A DNA stretch of 64,000 bases, from the NCBI RefSeq assembly GCF_004342285.1, contig NZ_SMCV01000006.1, positions 1-64,000 of the forward strand, in the 5' to 3' direction. How positions within the stretch are numbered: position 1 is the stretch's first letter; every line of letters begins with the position of its first letter. Positions 54,565 through 64,000 of the stretch are shown here, in pieces. This DNA comes from Klebsiella sp. BIGb0138 (GTDB lineage Bacteria > Pseudomonadota > Gammaproteobacteria > Enterobacterales > Enterobacteriaceae). A program made the position numbers and the translations under genes. The notes beneath the pieces were generated by a model. It saw only the letters and a list, made by a program, of their open reading frames with translations. It was not told the origin of the DNA and searched no databases.

Positions 54565-57117
54565 TTAGTTACCGCCGAACATGTCCTTAATCCAGCCCGC
54601 TACGCCATCGCTCTTTTCCTGCTTCGCTGGCTGTTGCTGCTGTGTCGCTGGCTGCTGCTGTTGCGGCGGCTGCCCGGACTGATTGAACGGGTTGTTCTGC
54701 TGCTGCTGCTCCAGCTGCTGCTGTTGCATCAGTTCGCCCTGGCGACACAGCGCATCCGGGTTGGTGGTCCATACCGGAAGGCTACGCATCCCGCCGCTGC
54801 ACACGAAATTACCGCTGCTGTCCACCCCCATATCCACCACGTCTTCCGGCGGCGTCAGAACCAGCGGCGTCGGCGTCTGGTTAGCCAGATAGCGCTGATA
54901 AATGGACATCGCGCCGCTGGCGCCGTACAGCCTGGTCGGCTGGTTGTTATCGCGGCCCACCCAGGTAATCGTCACCTGGCTACCATCGATCCCGGCAAAC
55001 CAGGTGTCGACGTTATTGTTGGTGGTCCCGGTTTTCCCTGCCAGATGCAGACCCGGATACTTCGCGCCCAGCTGACGGCCGGTACCGCGCTGCACAACCT
55101 GCTGCATGGTCCACAGCGTCATATAAGCGGCCTGCGCCGGTACCGCACGCTCTGCCTGCGGATAGCTCTGATACAGCACGGTACCATCTTCGGCAATCAC
55201 CGAACGCAGCGCCGACAGCGTTGCGCGGTTACCGCCGCTGGCAATGGTCTGGAACGCCTGCGCGACTTCAATCGGCGTCAGGTTCAACGCCCCGAGGATC
55301 ATGGCCGGCACCGGGTGCAGCTGATCTTTCGGCGCCCCCAGTTTGCCCCAGGTATCGGTTACCGCCGGTAAGCCCAGCGCCATCCCAAGATTCACGGTCG
55401 GCACGTTCATCGAACGTGTCAGCGCGTCCACCAGCATCACCTGGCCGCTGAAGCGGCGATCGTCGTTCTGCGGAGACCAGGTTTGCCCGTTCGACAGACG
55501 AATGGTGACGGGCGCATCGGCAATCGAGGTGTTCAGACGATACTGATTCGGCAGGCTCAGCGCGGTCAGATAGGTGGCCGGTTTTGCCAGAGAACCGATG
55601 GAACGACGGGCCTGCATGGCGCGGTTATAGCCGGCAAACTGCGGCTCCGCTCCGCCGACCATCGCCCGCACTTCACCGGTAAAGCGGTCAACCACCACCA
55701 TCGCGGTTTCCAGATCCGGCAGCTTACGCTGTTTTTTCAGCGCCGGAATACCGTCGGTCGCCGCTTTTTCCGCGGCTTCCTGCGCGACCGAGTCAAAGGT
55801 GGTAAAGATCTTCACGCCGGAGAGATCTTTCACCTTGTCGCCCAGCCGGGCCTGCAGTTCCTGGCGTACCATCTGCATAAACGCCGGCTGCGGAGAGATC
55901 ACTCCGCCACGCGGCTGCACGCCCAGCGGACGCGCGCTCAGCATGTCATACAGCTCCTGGTCGATCACATTCTGCTGCTGCAGCAAGCGCAGGACCAGAT
56001 TGCGGCGTTCCAGCGCCAGCTTCGGATTACGCCACGGGTTGTAAATCGAGGCGCCTTTCACCATCCCCACCAGCAGGGCCTGCTGGTCGAGGCTCAGCTC
56101 TTCCACCGGGCGACCGAAGTAATAGAGGCTCGCCAGCGGGAAGCCGCGAATTTCGTTATCGCCGCTCTGGCCGAGGTATACCTCGTTCATATACAGCTCA
56201 AGGATGCGATCCTTGCTGTAACGAGCATCGACGATCAGCGCCATATAGGCTTCGTTCGCTTTACGCCAGTAAGAACGTTCGCTGGAGAGGAACAGGTTTT
56301 TCACCAGCTGCTGGGTCAGGGTACTGGCCCCCTGCACCGTGCGCCCTGCCGTCAGGTTCGCCAGTACCGCACGACCAATCGAGTACAGGCTAATGCCGTC
56401 ATGCTCATAGAAGTGGCGGTCTTCGGTCGCCAGCAGCGTATCCACCAGCAGATCCGGGAAGCCGCTGCGTTTAACGAACAGGCGCTGTTCGCCGTTTGCC
56501 GACTGCAGCATGGTGATCAGACGCGGATCGAGACGGAAGAAGCCGAACTGACGGTTGTTCTCCATATTCTCAATCGTTTCCAGATGATCGCCGTCGAAGG
56601 TCAGACGCGCGCGCACCTGCCCCTCTTTACTATCAGGGAAATCAAACGGACGGCGAATCATCTCAATGCTGTTGGCCTGCACGGTATACTCGCCCGGACG
56701 CGTCATCGCGCTCACCTGACGGTACTGCGTGGCGTTCAGCAGACGCACCATTTCGTTTTTGCTGATCTGCATATCCGGTTCGAGGTTGACCATCCGGCCA
56801 TACACCGCCGCCGGGAGCTCCCAGACTTTGCCGTCAATGCGGCTACGGATTTTCTGATCGAGATAGACGCCGTAAGCGGCAACCAGCACCGCAATGACAA
56901 TCCCTATCTTGATCAGCAGCCACAGCCAGGTACGCTTCCGGCGAGGTTTATTACCTTTGCCTTTCGCTTTCTTCGGCATCGGCTCTTGATCCTCATAATC
57001 ATCATCGTAATCATCGTCGTAGTCCTCATCCCGGACCCGACGACGGGTGACTTTTTGTTTCGCCGGACGCGAGGGTTTCCCCTTACGTCCGATAGGCTCG
57101 CGGTCATCTCCCGCCAT
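54565..57117 (-). CDS. mrcB: Penicillin-binding protein 1B (transglycosylase/transpeptidase)
   Basis: Bifunctional peptidoglycan synthase. A charged cytoplasmic tail with an Asp/Tyr-rich stretch ([14 protein letters not shown]) precedes one transmembrane segment (about residues 65-85) and the UB2H domain that binds activator LpoB (about 105-195). The glycosyltransferase has its catalytic glutamate in [11 protein letters not shown] (about 232), and the transpeptidase SIGSLAKP (serine about 508) and KTGTT (about 698). The C-terminal tail is glutamine-rich. ATG at 57117 follows GGAGAAAAAGC; 850 versus 844 residues in E. coli. Confidence 0.97.
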   Translation of the reverse strand: MAGDDREPIGRKGKPSRPAKQKVTRRRVRDEDYDDDYDDDYEDQEPMPKKAKGKGNKPRRKRTWLWLLIKIGIVIAVLVAAYGVYLDQKIRSRIDGKVWELPAAVYGRMVNLEPDMQISKNEMVRLLNATQYRQVSAMTRPGEYTVQANSIEMIRRPFDFPDSKEGQVRARLTFDGDHLETIENMENNRQFGFFRLDPRLITMLQSANGEQRLFVKRSGFPDLLVDTLLATEDRHFYEHDGISLYSIGRAVLANLTAGRTVQGASTLTQQLVKNLFLSSERSYWRKANEAYMALIVDARYSKDRILELYMNEVYLGQSGDNEIRGFPLASLYYFGRPVEELSLDQQALLVGMVKGASIYNPWRNPKLALERRNLVLRLLQQQNVIDQELYDMLSARPLGVQPRGGVISPQPAFMQMVRQELQARLGDKVKDLSGVKIFTTFDSVAQEAAEKAATDGIPALKKQRKLPDLETAMVVVDRFTGEVRAMVGGAEPQFAGYNRAMQARRSIGSLAKPATYLTALSLPNQYRLNTSIADAPVTIRLSNGQTWSPQNDDRRFSGQVMLVDALTRSMNVPTVNLGMALGLPAVTDTWGKLGAPKDQLHPVPAMILGALNLTPIEVAQAFQTIASGGNRATLSALRSVIAEDGTVLYQSYPQAERAVPAQAAYMTLWTMQQVVQRGTGRQLGAKYPGLHLAGKTGTTNNNVDTWFAGIDGSQVTITWVGRDNNQPTRLYGASGAMSIYQRYLANQTPTPLVLTPPEDVVDMGVDSSGNFVCSGGMRSLPVWTTNPDALCRQGELMQQQQLEQQQQNNPFNQSGQPPQQQQPATQQQQPAKQEKSDGVAGWIKDMFGGN

Positions 57118-57781
57118 GCTTTTTCTCCGCAACTGTCAGGCGTAAAAGCCTGATTCTCAATGCTTCCTCTTACGAGAGGAAGAAGATATCTCTCAAATTC
57201 ACGCCCGGGATCTCATCCAGCAGGCGACCATCTCACGACCACCGCGCTGCGCGCGGTCTTCGTCTCACGGCGCGATCACGATATATCTCTATGTTTTCAT
57301 TTGAAAATGAACAGGATAAATCATTATATTGCACGCTGCGCCTGAGGAAAATTTTGGGACATAGCACGAATAGTCCAGGCGACACAGGATAGCACTAAAC
57401 CGGGACAGGCTTAACCAGCATTTTACTCCCTCATAACGTAACAAAAGGGAAAATATTATGTTTTTTAATAACATGCGGATATTCCCATCCCTACCCCTGC
57501 GGATCAGGGATGTCAGCTACCGTTTTGCGGCGAAATGCTGACAACATCGGCGCCTGGTGAATATTATATTCTGCCGGTGACCAGAAATATTTCGGGCAAT
57601 TGCACAGCATGGAATATCGGTACAAAAGAGAGACAAATATGAATTACGCCGCGGGCGGCGGGCTATTTCTGTGGAACCAGGCTCTGTAACCCCGGCTTGC
57701 GCGATGCTACGCCTGCGACAATCGCCCATCCGGCGAAGCTGGTCGCCCGGATAAGGCGCCGCAATCCGGGGTCGCGACGGC
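57118..57781. other. 664-base gene-poor stretch between hrpB and mrcB
   Basis: Holds the upstream region of mrcB (minus). Two hairpins precede the mrcB ribosome site: TCAGGC/GCCTGA at 57136-57153 and CTTCCTCT/AGAGGAAG at 57163-57182. An AT-rich section spans about 57280-57480. One 27-codon plus-strand ORF (57458-57541, after AAGG) is visible but unsupported. A REP-like element ends the gap. No recognised gene; much longer than I recall for E. coli. Confidence 0.7.
57745..57771. repeat. REP-like palindromic element (downstream of hrpB)
   Basis: GCCCGGAT (57745-57752) pairs with ATCCGGGG (57764-57771, one mismatch) around GGCGCC. Ten bases past the hrpB stop; a related half (CCATCCGGCG) precedes it at about 57726. 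Confidence 0.65.
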
Positions 57782-60211
57782 CTACGAGTATTTTTTGGTG
57801 CGCCGGGTCGGCGCGGCGTTAGCCGGATCGTCCGGCCAGACGTGCCTGGGGTAACGCCCCTTCATCTCTTTTTGCACTTCACGATAGGCCCCCTGCCAGA
57901 AAGCGCTAAGGTCACGGGTGATTTGCAGCGGGCGCTGGGCGGGCGACAGCAGCTCCAGCACCAGCGCGACCCGCCCCTGGGCTATCGTTGGGGTGGCGGC
58001 TTCGCCAAACATCTCCTGCATACGCACCGCCAGCGCGGGCGGATTTTCTTGATGATAGCGAATCGCAATCCGGCTCCCGGTCGGCACGGTATAGTGCGTC
58101 GGCAGTTCGCTTTCCAGCTTCTGGCGCAGCGCCCACGGCAGCCAGTTGGATAATGCCTGACGAACGTCCAGCGCTTTCAGCGCGCGCAGCGAATGAACCC
58201 CGCTCATTTGCGGCAGCAGCCACGCTTCGAGCGATGCCAGCAGCGAGGCATCATCCACGGCGGGCCACGCCTCCTCCGCCAGCCACTGCGCGGCGCAGTG
58301 CAGGCGCAGACGCAGCTGCTCGGCCTCCGGCGTCCAGTTGAGCACGCCCAGCCCTTGATCGCGAATGCCGTTGAGCATCGCCTGATGCAGCTCCTCTTCC
58401 GATGGTTTCGCCAGCGGCTGAGTTTTCAGCACCAGCTGGCCGATACAGGTCCGTCGCCAGGCCTTCAGCGTACCCTGCGCCTCATCCCACTCGATGGTAT
58501 CAGACCGCCGGACCAGCCCGGGGCAGTGCGCGATCAGCTCGCCAGTATCCAGCGGCAGCGCGAGTAAAATACGTGCATCCGGCGATGCGCTGCCCTGCAG
58601 GAGGAGAGGCGCAATCAGCCATTCGTGACGCCCCAGCGCATCGTCGGCGTCGAGCATCGCCCCCATGCCGTTGGCGAGCTGATAGCGCCCTTCCTGACCC
58701 CGGCGGCGGGCAATCCGGTCGGCAAACGCCGGGGCCAGCAGCACGGCCAGACGTCGTGCGTCAGGCTGGCCGCCGCGGCTGGCCAGCCGTTTGACCAGCT
58801 GCTGCGCCCGCTGCTGCCAGTTTGGCTGCTGGCGCGCAAACGCCGTGCCGAGATCGCTGCCGCCGCCGCGCGGAGGTTCTTCAAGGATCGCCGCCAGCTT
58901 CGCCGCGGTAGCCGCATCGTCAGGATCCGTCGCCGCCGCCAGCATCGATGCCAGACGCGGATCGTTACCCAGGGTCGCCATTTTGCGCCCGTGCGCCGAT
59001 AGCCTGTCCCCCTCCAGCGCCGACAGAGCGGTCAGTAAGCGACGCGCCGCCGCCAGATTTACCGCCGGGGGCAGATCCAGCCAGCTCAGCTGCGCCGGAT
59101 CGGGGCAACCCCACTGTAAAAGCTCCAGCAGCAGCGCCGACAGATCGCTGTGCAGAATTTCCGCATCGCTCTGCACCGCCGCGCGCTCCGCCTGTTCTTT
59201 AGCGATCAAGTGCAGGCAGATCCCCGGCTCCAGACGCCCGGCGCGGCCGGCGCGCTGGGTCATTGAGGCCTGGCTAATGCGCTGGGAGATCAGCCGGGTT
59301 AAGCCGGTGCGGGCGTCGAAGCGGGCCACCCGCTCCTGAGCGCTATCGACCACCAGCCGAATGCCCTCGATGGTTAAGCTGGTCTCGGCGATGTTGGTCG
59401 CCAGCACCACTTTGCGCTTGCCTTCAGCAGCTGGGAGAATCGCTTTACGTTGTTCGCTCAGCGACAGCGCTCCGTACAGCGGGCAGAGCACCACATCTTC
59501 CGCGACCCGTTCGGCCAGCTGCGCCTGTACCCGCTGAATCTCCCCCACTCCGGGGAGGAACAGCAACAGCGAACCGCGCTCCTGACGCAGCAGCTCCGCG
59601 GCGGCAATCGCCACCGCTTCATCAAAACGCTGATGGGCCGCCAGCGCCTGAAAACGTTTTTCCACCGGGAACGCCCGCCCGGCGGAGACGATCGTCGGCG
59701 CCTGCGGCAGCAACTGCTGCAGGCGATCGTTGTCCAGCGTCGCCGACATAATCAGCAGCTTCAGATCCTCACGCAGCCCCTGCTGGACATCGAGCAGCAG
59801 CGCCAGCGCCAGATCCGCCTGTAGGCTACGCTCGTGGAATTCATCGAGGATCACCAGTCCGACGCCGCTTAGCTCGGGATCGCGCTGGATCATCCGCGTC
59901 AGGATCCCTTCGGTGACGACCTCCAGCCGCGTGTCCGGCCCGACGCAGGTTTCGGCGCGCATCCGGTAGCCGACGGTACCGCCCGGCTTCTCATCCAGCA
60001 GCTCCGCCAGCCGCTGCGCCACGTTACGCGCCGCCAGCCGTCGCGGCTCCAGCAGGATAATCCGCCCGTCGATATGACCGGAGGCAAGGATCTGCAGCGG
60101 TAGCCAGGTCGATTTACCGGCGCCGGTCGGCGCAGTAAGCAACACCTGCGGCGCCTGCTGCAGGGCAGAGAGAAGTTCAGGGAGGACGGCAGCAACCGGC
60201 AATGACGACAC
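57782..60211 (-). CDS. hrpB: ATP-dependent helicase HrpB
   Basis: DEAH/RHA-family helicase of unclear role. Walker A APTGAGKST (about residues 27-35), motif II as DEFHE (about 121-125), motif III SATLD, and motif VI QRAGRAGR (about 315-322), followed by a winged-helix and ratchet region and the HrpB-specific C-terminus. 809 residues, as commonly annotated in E. coli. It is divergent from thpR, with a 72-base gap. Confidence 0.96.
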   Translation of the reverse strand: MSSLPVAAVLPELLSALQQAPQVLLTAPTGAGKSTWLPLQILASGHIDGRIILLEPRRLAARNVAQRLAELLDEKPGGTVGYRMRAETCVGPDTRLEVVTEGILTRMIQRDPELSGVGLVILDEFHERSLQADLALALLLDVQQGLREDLKLLIMSATLDNDRLQQLLPQAPTIVSAGRAFPVEKRFQALAAHQRFDEAVAIAAAELLRQERGSLLLFLPGVGEIQRVQAQLAERVAEDVVLCPLYGALSLSEQRKAILPAAEGKRKVVLATNIAETSLTIEGIRLVVDSAQERVARFDARTGLTRLISQRISQASMTQRAGRAGRLEPGICLHLIAKEQAERAAVQSDAEILHSDLSALLLELLQWGCPDPAQLSWLDLPPAVNLAAARRLLTALSALEGDRLSAHGRKMATLGNDPRLASMLAAATDPDDAATAAKLAAILEEPPRGGGSDLGTAFARQQPNWQQRAQQLVKRLASRGGQPDARRLAVLLAPAFADRIARRRGQEGRYQLANGMGAMLDADDALGRHEWLIAPLLLQGSASPDARILLALPLDTGELIAHCPGLVRRSDTIEWDEAQGTLKAWRRTCIGQLVLKTQPLAKPSEEELHQAMLNGIRDQGLGVLNWTPEAEQLRLRLHCAAQWLAEEAWPAVDDASLLASLEAWLLPQMSGVHSLRALKALDVRQALSNWLPWALRQKLESELPTHYTVPTGSRIAIRYHQENPPALAVRMQEMFGEAATPTIAQGRVALVLELLSPAQRPLQITRDLSAFWQGAYREVQKEMKGRYPRHVWPDDPANAAPTRRTKKYS

Positions 60212-60283
60212 GAAAGGCTCCGGAGGTTAACATTTGAGGGCAAGCATTGTAGCATCCTGATAATTCATTACCGAGTCTCTATC

Positions 60284-60820
60284 ATGCCCGAGCCGAAAAG
60301 GCTGTTTTTCGCCCTTGAACTGCCCGCAGAAGCGCAACGGCAAATCGTCCACTGGCGTGCCGCGCACTTCCCGGATGATGCCGGACGGCCGGTGGCCGCC
60401 GATAACCTGCACCTGACGCTGGCGTTTCTCGGCGAGGTCAGCGCGGAGAAGCAGCGCGCGCTGACGGCCCTCGCCGGGCGGATCCAGCAGCCCGGCTTCA
60501 CGCTGACCCTTGACGATGCCGGGCAGTGGCTGCGTTCGCGGGTAGTGTGGCTCGGCACGCGGCAGCCGCCGCGCGGCCTGCTGCAGCTGGCTAACATGCT
60601 GCGCGCCCAGGCGGCCCGTAGCGGCTGCTATCAGAGCCCGCAGCCGTTCCATCCGCATATTACTCTGCTGCGCGACGCCCGCCACGCGGTGCCCATTCCG
60701 CCGCCGGGATTTCAGTGGCGGTTTGCCGTCAATGAGTTTGTACTTTATGAGTCCAGTTTTGCCCGCGGACGCACCCGCTATACCGCTCTGGAACGTTATC
60801 CCTTCAACAAGGAAAGCTGA
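60284..60820 (+). CDS. thpR: RNA 2-prime,3-prime-cyclic phosphodiesterase (ligase-like) ThpR
   Basis: Member of the 2H phosphoesterase family (formerly LigT), which opens 2-prime,3-prime-cyclic phosphates and can join certain tRNA halves by a 2-prime-5-prime bond in vitro. The two HxT motifs HLTLAF (about residues 43-48) and HITLLR (about 126-131) are intact. 178 versus 176 residues in E. coli. Stop overlaps the sfsA start by one base (TGATG). Confidence 0.95.
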   Translation: MPEPKRLFFALELPAEAQRQIVHWRAAHFPDDAGRPVAADNLHLTLAFLGEVSAEKQRALTALAGRIQQPGFTLTLDDAGQWLRSRVVWLGTRQPPRGLLQLANMLRAQAARSGCYQSPQPFHPHITLLRDARHAVPIPPPGFQWRFAVNEFVLYESSFARGRTRYTALERYPFNKES

Positions 60821-61536
60821 TGCAGTTCAATCCTCCGTTACAGCCCGCCCTTTTAATTAAACGTTACAAACGGTTTCTGGCGGACGTGGTGACCCCCGAT
60901 GGCCGGGAACTCACCCTGCATTGCCCAAATACCGGGGCGATGACCGGCTGCGCCGCCCCCGGCGATACGGTCTGGTATTCCACCTCGGATAATGCCAAAC
61001 GCAAATACGCTCACACCTGGGAATTAACTGAAACCCAGCAGGGGGCGATAATCTGTGTTAATACTTTACGCGCCAATACTCTGGCGAAAGAAGCGGTTCT
61101 GGCCGGGAATATCCCCGAACTTTCTGGCTATAACACGCTGAAAAGTGAGGTGAAATATGGTGATGAGAACAGCCGTATCGATATTATGTTACAGGCAGAA
61201 GATCGACAAAACTGCTATATTGAAGTGAAATCGGTTACGTTGGCGGAAAGTAACAGCGGTTATTTCCCCGATGCCGTTACCGAACGCGGTCAGAAGCACC
61301 TGCGGGAGCTGATGAGCGTCGCGGCGGCAGGCGACCGGGCCGTCATTCTGTTCGCCGTGCTCCATTCGGCGATCGATCGTTTCTCACCCGCGCATCATAT
61401 TGATGCCAGATACGCACAGTTGTTGATCGAGGCGCAAGCCAGGGGGGTAGAAATTCTCGCGTACAAAGCGGAACTTTCTACCGAAATGATGACTCTGAAT
61501 AAGCCGATTACCGTGGTGTTAACCCCCGGTAAATAA
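60820..61536 (+). CDS. sfsA: SfsA family DNA-binding protein
   Basis: Named for sugar fermentation stimulation: in E. coli, overproduction turned on maltose genes without CRP. Family members have an N-terminal OB-like DNA-binding part and a C-terminal nuclease-like fold; [14 protein letters not shown] (about residues 31-44) and [10 protein letters not shown] (about 130-139) are conserved, the latter with the acidic-lysine pattern of PD-(D/E)xK enzymes. 238 versus 234 residues. Translationally coupled to thpR. Confidence 0.94.
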   Translation: MQFNPPLQPALLIKRYKRFLADVVTPDGRELTLHCPNTGAMTGCAAPGDTVWYSTSDNAKRKYAHTWELTETQQGAIICVNTLRANTLAKEAVLAGNIPELSGYNTLKSEVKYGDENSRIDIMLQAEDRQNCYIEVKSVTLAESNSGYFPDAVTERGQKHLRELMSVAAAGDRAVILFAVLHSAIDRFSPAHHIDARYAQLLIEAQARGVEILAYKAELSTEMMTLNKPITVVLTPGK

Positions 61537-61700
61537 ACGGCTAAATTATGTCCGGGTCGCGAGCGCAAATACGCTTTTCTTCACAGGGTTGTCAAGTGTA
61601 ACGTTTAGATAATTGCTATCCGGAAAAGCATCTGCTATTTATAGCGGCCTGATTTTTCCCCCAACATGGGGATCGATAGTGCGTGTTAAGGAGAAGCAAC

Positions 61701-62156
61701 ATGCAAGAAGGGCAAAACCGTAAAACATCGTCCCTGAGTATTCTCGCCATCGCTGGGGTGGAGCCGTATCAAGAGAAGCCGGGCGAAGAGTATATGAACG
61801 AAGCCCAGCTGGCGCACTTCAAGCGTATTCTTGAGGCATGGCGTAATCAACTCAGGGATGAAGTGGATCGCACCGTATCGCATATGCAGGATGAAGCAGC
61901 TAACTTCCCGGATCCGGTAGACCGTGCCGCTCAGGAAGAAGAGTTCAGCCTGGAACTGCGTAACCGCGACCGCGAACGTAAACTGATCAAAAAGATCGAG
62001 AAGACGCTGAAGAAAGTCGAAGACGAAGATTTCGGCTTCTGCGAATCCTGTGGCGTTGAGATTGGCATTCGCCGTCTGGAAGCGCGTCCGACCGCTGACC
62101 TGTGCATCGACTGCAAAACGCTGGCGGAAATTCGCGAAAAACAGATGGCAGGCTAA
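61701..62156 (+). CDS. dksA: RNA polymerase-binding transcription factor DksA
   Basis: Binds the secondary channel of RNA polymerase and, with ppGpp, represses rRNA promoters and activates amino acid genes. The coiled-coil tip aspartates lie in FPDPVDRA (about residues 69-76), and the zinc finger in CESCG (114-118) and CIDC (135-138). 151 residues as in E. coli; the ATG at 61701 follows AAGGAGAAGCAAC. Its known target class, the rrn P1 promoter, is at the other end of this window. Confidence 0.98.
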   Translation: MQEGQNRKTSSLSILAIAGVEPYQEKPGEEYMNEAQLAHFKRILEAWRNQLRDEVDRTVSHMQDEAANFPDPVDRAAQEEEFSLELRNRDRERKLIKKIEKTLKKVEDEDFGFCESCGVEIGIRRLEARPTADLCIDCKTLAEIREKQMAG

Positions 62157-62178
62157 TCCGCTTCGCTATCGTATCTCC

Positions 62179-62204
62179 GGCGGGAGTTTCTCCCGCCTCC
62201 ATGT
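62179..62204 (+). terminator. Hairpin between dksA and gluQ
   Basis: Eight-base perfect stem GGCGGGAG / CTCCCGCC with a TTT loop, 22 bases after dksA. The tail is only weakly T-rich (TCCATGTTTTATT), so termination may be partial and let gluQ be transcribed from the dksA promoter. Confidence 0.6.
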
Positions 62205-62218
62205 TTTATTCGTCACTC

Positions 62219-63100
62219 ATGAATGACTCACACTATATCGGCCGCTTTGCCCCCTCACCTTCCGGCGAACTCCACTTCGGCTCTCTGATTGCCGCGCTCG
62301 GCAGCTACCTGCAGGCCCGTGCGCGCAACGGTATCTGGCGCGTACGTATTGAAGATATCGATCCGCCGCGTGAGGTCCCCGGCGCCGCCAGCACCATTCT
62401 GCGCCAGTTAGAACACTACGGTCTGCACTGGGACGGCGAAGTACTGTGGCAGTCGCAGCGTCATGAAGCCTACCGCGAGCGGCTTGCCTGGCTCCATCAG
62501 CAGGGGCTTTGCTATTACTGCACCTGCACCCGGGCGCGTATTCATGCCGTCGGCGGAGTTTATGATGGCCACTGCCGCGATTTGCAGCTGCCTGCGGACA
62601 ACGCGGCCCTGCGCTTACGCCAGACGCGGCCGGTACTCGCATTTTATGACCAGCTGCGCGGCACGCTCGTCGCCGATGAACCGCTGGCGCGTGAAGATTT
62701 CATCATCCATCGTCGCGACGGCCTGTTCGCCTATAATCTTGCGGTGGTGGTGGACGATTACTTTCAAGGGGTGACTGAAATCGTGCGCGGTGCCGATCTT
62801 ATCGAGCCCACGGTGCGGCAGATTTCGCTGTATCACCATTTCGGCTGGCAGGCCCCGGACTACGTCCATCTGCCGTTGGCGCTCAATGCCCAGGGGAATA
62901 AACTCTCCAAACAAAACCACGCCCCGGCGCTGCCGGAAGGCGATCCGCGGCCCGAAATTATGCGGGCGTTAATGTTTCTGAATCAGGATATTGAGCAGGA
63001 ATGGCGCGCGCTGAGTATTGCAGATTTACTCAGCAATGCGGTAGCGAACTGGAAACCGGAAAAAATCCAGCATTCTCAAATGACTCTCGCTGAGCTATGA
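62219..63100 (+). CDS. gluQ: Glutamyl-Q tRNA(Asp) synthetase
   Basis: Truncated glutamyl-tRNA synthetase paralogue that attaches glutamate to queuosine at position 34 of tRNA(Asp). It has the class I HIGH-like motif ([12 protein letters not shown], about residues 11-22), zinc-binding cysteines in YYCTCTRAR and YDGHC (about 97-121), the KLSKQ motif (about 227-231) and no anticodon domain. I used the ATG at 62219 ([10 protein letters not shown]), 293 residues; an ATG at 62201 inside the hairpin tail is an alternative. dksA-gluQ linkage is as in E. coli. Confidence 0.93.
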   Translation: MNDSHYIGRFAPSPSGELHFGSLIAALGSYLQARARNGIWRVRIEDIDPPREVPGAASTILRQLEHYGLHWDGEVLWQSQRHEAYRERLAWLHQQGLCYYCTCTRARIHAVGGVYDGHCRDLQLPADNAALRLRQTRPVLAFYDQLRGTLVADEPLAREDFIIHRRDGLFAYNLAVVVDDYFQGVTEIVRGADLIEPTVRQISLYHHFGWQAPDYVHLPLALNAQGNKLSKQNHAPALPEGDPRPEIMRALMFLNQDIEQEWRALSIADLLSNAVANWKPEKIQHSQMTLAEL

Positions 63101-63150
63101 TTAGCCGCTATTTTTTGTCCTGAAGTCCGTCTGACACTACGAGGTGCAAC

Positions 63151-64000
63151 ATTTTTACCCGAGTCGCTAATTTTTGCCGTAAGGTGCTAAGCCGTGAGGA
63201 GCGCGAGGCAGAAGCCGCCGTTGAACAAACGCATATGACGGTTATCCCGCGTGAACAGCATGCAATTTCCCGCAAAGATATCAGTGATAATGCCCTCAAG
63301 GTGCTCTATCGACTGAACAAGGCGGGCTATGAAGCCTATCTCGTCGGCGGTGGCGTACGTGACCTGCTGCTTGGCAAAAAGCCCAAAGATTTTGACGTCA
63401 CCACCAGCGCGACGCCGGACCAGGTACGAAAACTGTTCCGCAACTGCCGGCTGGTGGGCCGTCGTTTCCGCCTGGCGCACGTGATGTTCGGGCCGGAAAT
63501 TATCGAAGTCGCCACCTTTCGCGGTCACCACGAGGGGCACACCACCGATCGTGTAACCTCGCAGCGCGGCCAGAACGGTATGCTGCTGCGCGACAACATC
63601 TTCGGTTCGATCGAAGAAGATGCCCAGCGCCGTGACTTCACCATCAACAGCCTGTATTACAGCGTGGCCGACTTTACCGTACGCGACTACGTCGGCGGCA
63701 TGAAAGATCTGCAGGACGGCGTTATCCGTCTGATTGGCGATCCGGAAACCCGCTATCGCGAAGATCCGGTACGCATGCTGCGCGCGGTGCGCTTCGCCGC
63801 CAAGCTCAATATGAACATCAGTACGGAATCCGCCGAGCCGATTCCACGTCTCGCGGCGCTGCTCCACGACGTGCCGCCGGCGCGCCTGTTCGAAGAAGTG
63901 CTGAAGCTGCTGCAGGCGGGCAACGGGTATGACACCTACATGCTGCTGCGTGAATATAACCTGTTCCAGCCGCTGTTCCCGACCATCACCCGCTACTTTA
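63151..64000 (+). CDS. pcnB: Poly(A) polymerase I (partial, runs off the right edge)
   Basis: Adds poly(A) tails to RNA 3-prime ends, promoting decay and controlling ColE1-type plasmid copy number through RNA I. The nucleotidyltransferase motif [20 protein letters not shown] is at about residues 63-82. Reading from ATT at 63151 gives (M)[17 protein letters not shown], which matches the start of E. coli PcnB, where an AUU start codon is established; GAGGTG precedes it by four bases. The first in-frame ATG is 63235 and would drop 28 conserved residues. About 283 codons are present. Confidence 0.93.
   Translation, partial: MFTRVANFCRKVLSREEREAEAAVEQTHMTVIPREQHAISRKDISDNALKVLYRLNKAGYEAYLVGGGVRDLLLGKKPKDFDVTTSATPDQVRKLFRNCRLVGRRFRLAHVMFGPEIIEVATFRGHHEGHTTDRVTSQRGQNGMLLRDNIFGSIEEDAQRRDFTINSLYYSVADFTVRDYVGGMKDLQDGVIRLIGDPETRYREDPVRMLRAVRFAAKLNMNISTESAEPIPRLAALLHDVPPARLFEEVLKLLQAGNGYDTYMLLREYNLFQPLFPTITRYF

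Noticed and set aside
55483-57153. 556-codon open frame on the plus strand opposite mrcB
   Set aside because: It is fully antisense to a well-conserved gene; in GC-rich coding DNA the opposite frame often stays open. No signal, domain or ribosome site is recognisable.
57289-57474. 61-codon minus-strand open frame upstream of mrcB
   Set aside because: No ribosome site at its ATG, no recognisable family, AT-rich non-coding context; a chance frame is the simplest reading.
57458-57541. 27-codon plus-strand small ORF (MFFNNMRIF...)
   Set aside because: Weak ribosome site and no recognised homologue; kept only as a point to test within the intergenic entry.
63235-64000. pcnB as a 5-prime truncated pseudogene
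   Set aside because: The apparent lack of a start is explained by the AUU codon at 63151, with conserved N-terminus and ribosome site; the frame is open to the window edge.

Overview
This is a stretch of core chromosome from a member of the Enterobacteriaceae. Nearly every gene has an E. coli K-12 counterpart in the same order and orientation (gmhB to pcnB, read opposite to the usual K-12 map direction). High-GC third codon positions, the absence of yaeF between proS and nlpE, and Klebsiella-like sequence in ClcA and other proteins suggest the Klebsiella/Raoultella branch. That placement is an inference from reading, not from a search. The window opens inside the leader of an rRNA operon (rrnH position) and closes inside pcnB.

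Layout. 1-365: leader and tandem promoters of an rRNA operon whose 16S gene lies off the left edge, minus strand. 366-4916: gmhB, the MetJ-controlled methionine importer metNIQ, then rcsF-trmO. 5029-10938: proS, nlpE, arfB-yaeQ, yaeP-rof, tilS, yaeR. 11002-29448, all minus strand: ldcC, accA, dnaE, rnhB and the envelope assembly line lpxB-lpxA-fabZ-lpxD-skp-bamA-rseP-cdsA-uppS-dxr. 29690-32968: translation and nucleotide genes frr, pyrH, tsf, rpsB with the rpsB leader. 33293-38165: map, glnD, dapD, yaeH. 38257-48365: cdaR, degP with a clear sigma-E promoter, dgt, mtnN-btuF, yadS, erpA, clcA, hemL. 48430-54332: ferrichrome uptake operon fhuACDB. 54565-60211: mrcB (PBP1b) and hrpB around a 664-base gene-free stretch. 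60284-64000: thpR-sfsA, dksA, gluQ and the start of pcnB.

How the genes work together. The central block supplies the cell envelope: isoprenoid carrier (dxr, uppS), phospholipid (cdsA, accA), lipid A (lpxA/B/D, fabZ) and outer-membrane protein assembly and quality control (bamA, skp, degP, rseP), with NlpE and RcsF as stress sensors and MrcB building peptidoglycan. A second theme is translation: ProS, ArfB, TilS, TrmO, Frr, EF-Ts, S2, methionine aminopeptidase and GluQ. Importers for methionine, ferrichrome and vitamin B12 complete the set.

No prophage, insertion sequence, CRISPR array, defence island or new multi-gene system was seen. The points most worth a second look are regulatory or small-scale: the AUU start of pcnB (GTG/ATG-only gene finding misses the gene), a divergent and more AT-rich fhuA allele lacking the gating-loop cysteines, a structured insertion between frr and dxr, a terminator that separates uppS from dxr, the long mrcB upstream region with two leader hairpins and a small ORF, Gln-codon repeats in mrcB, and rRNA promoter sequences that run into gmhB.
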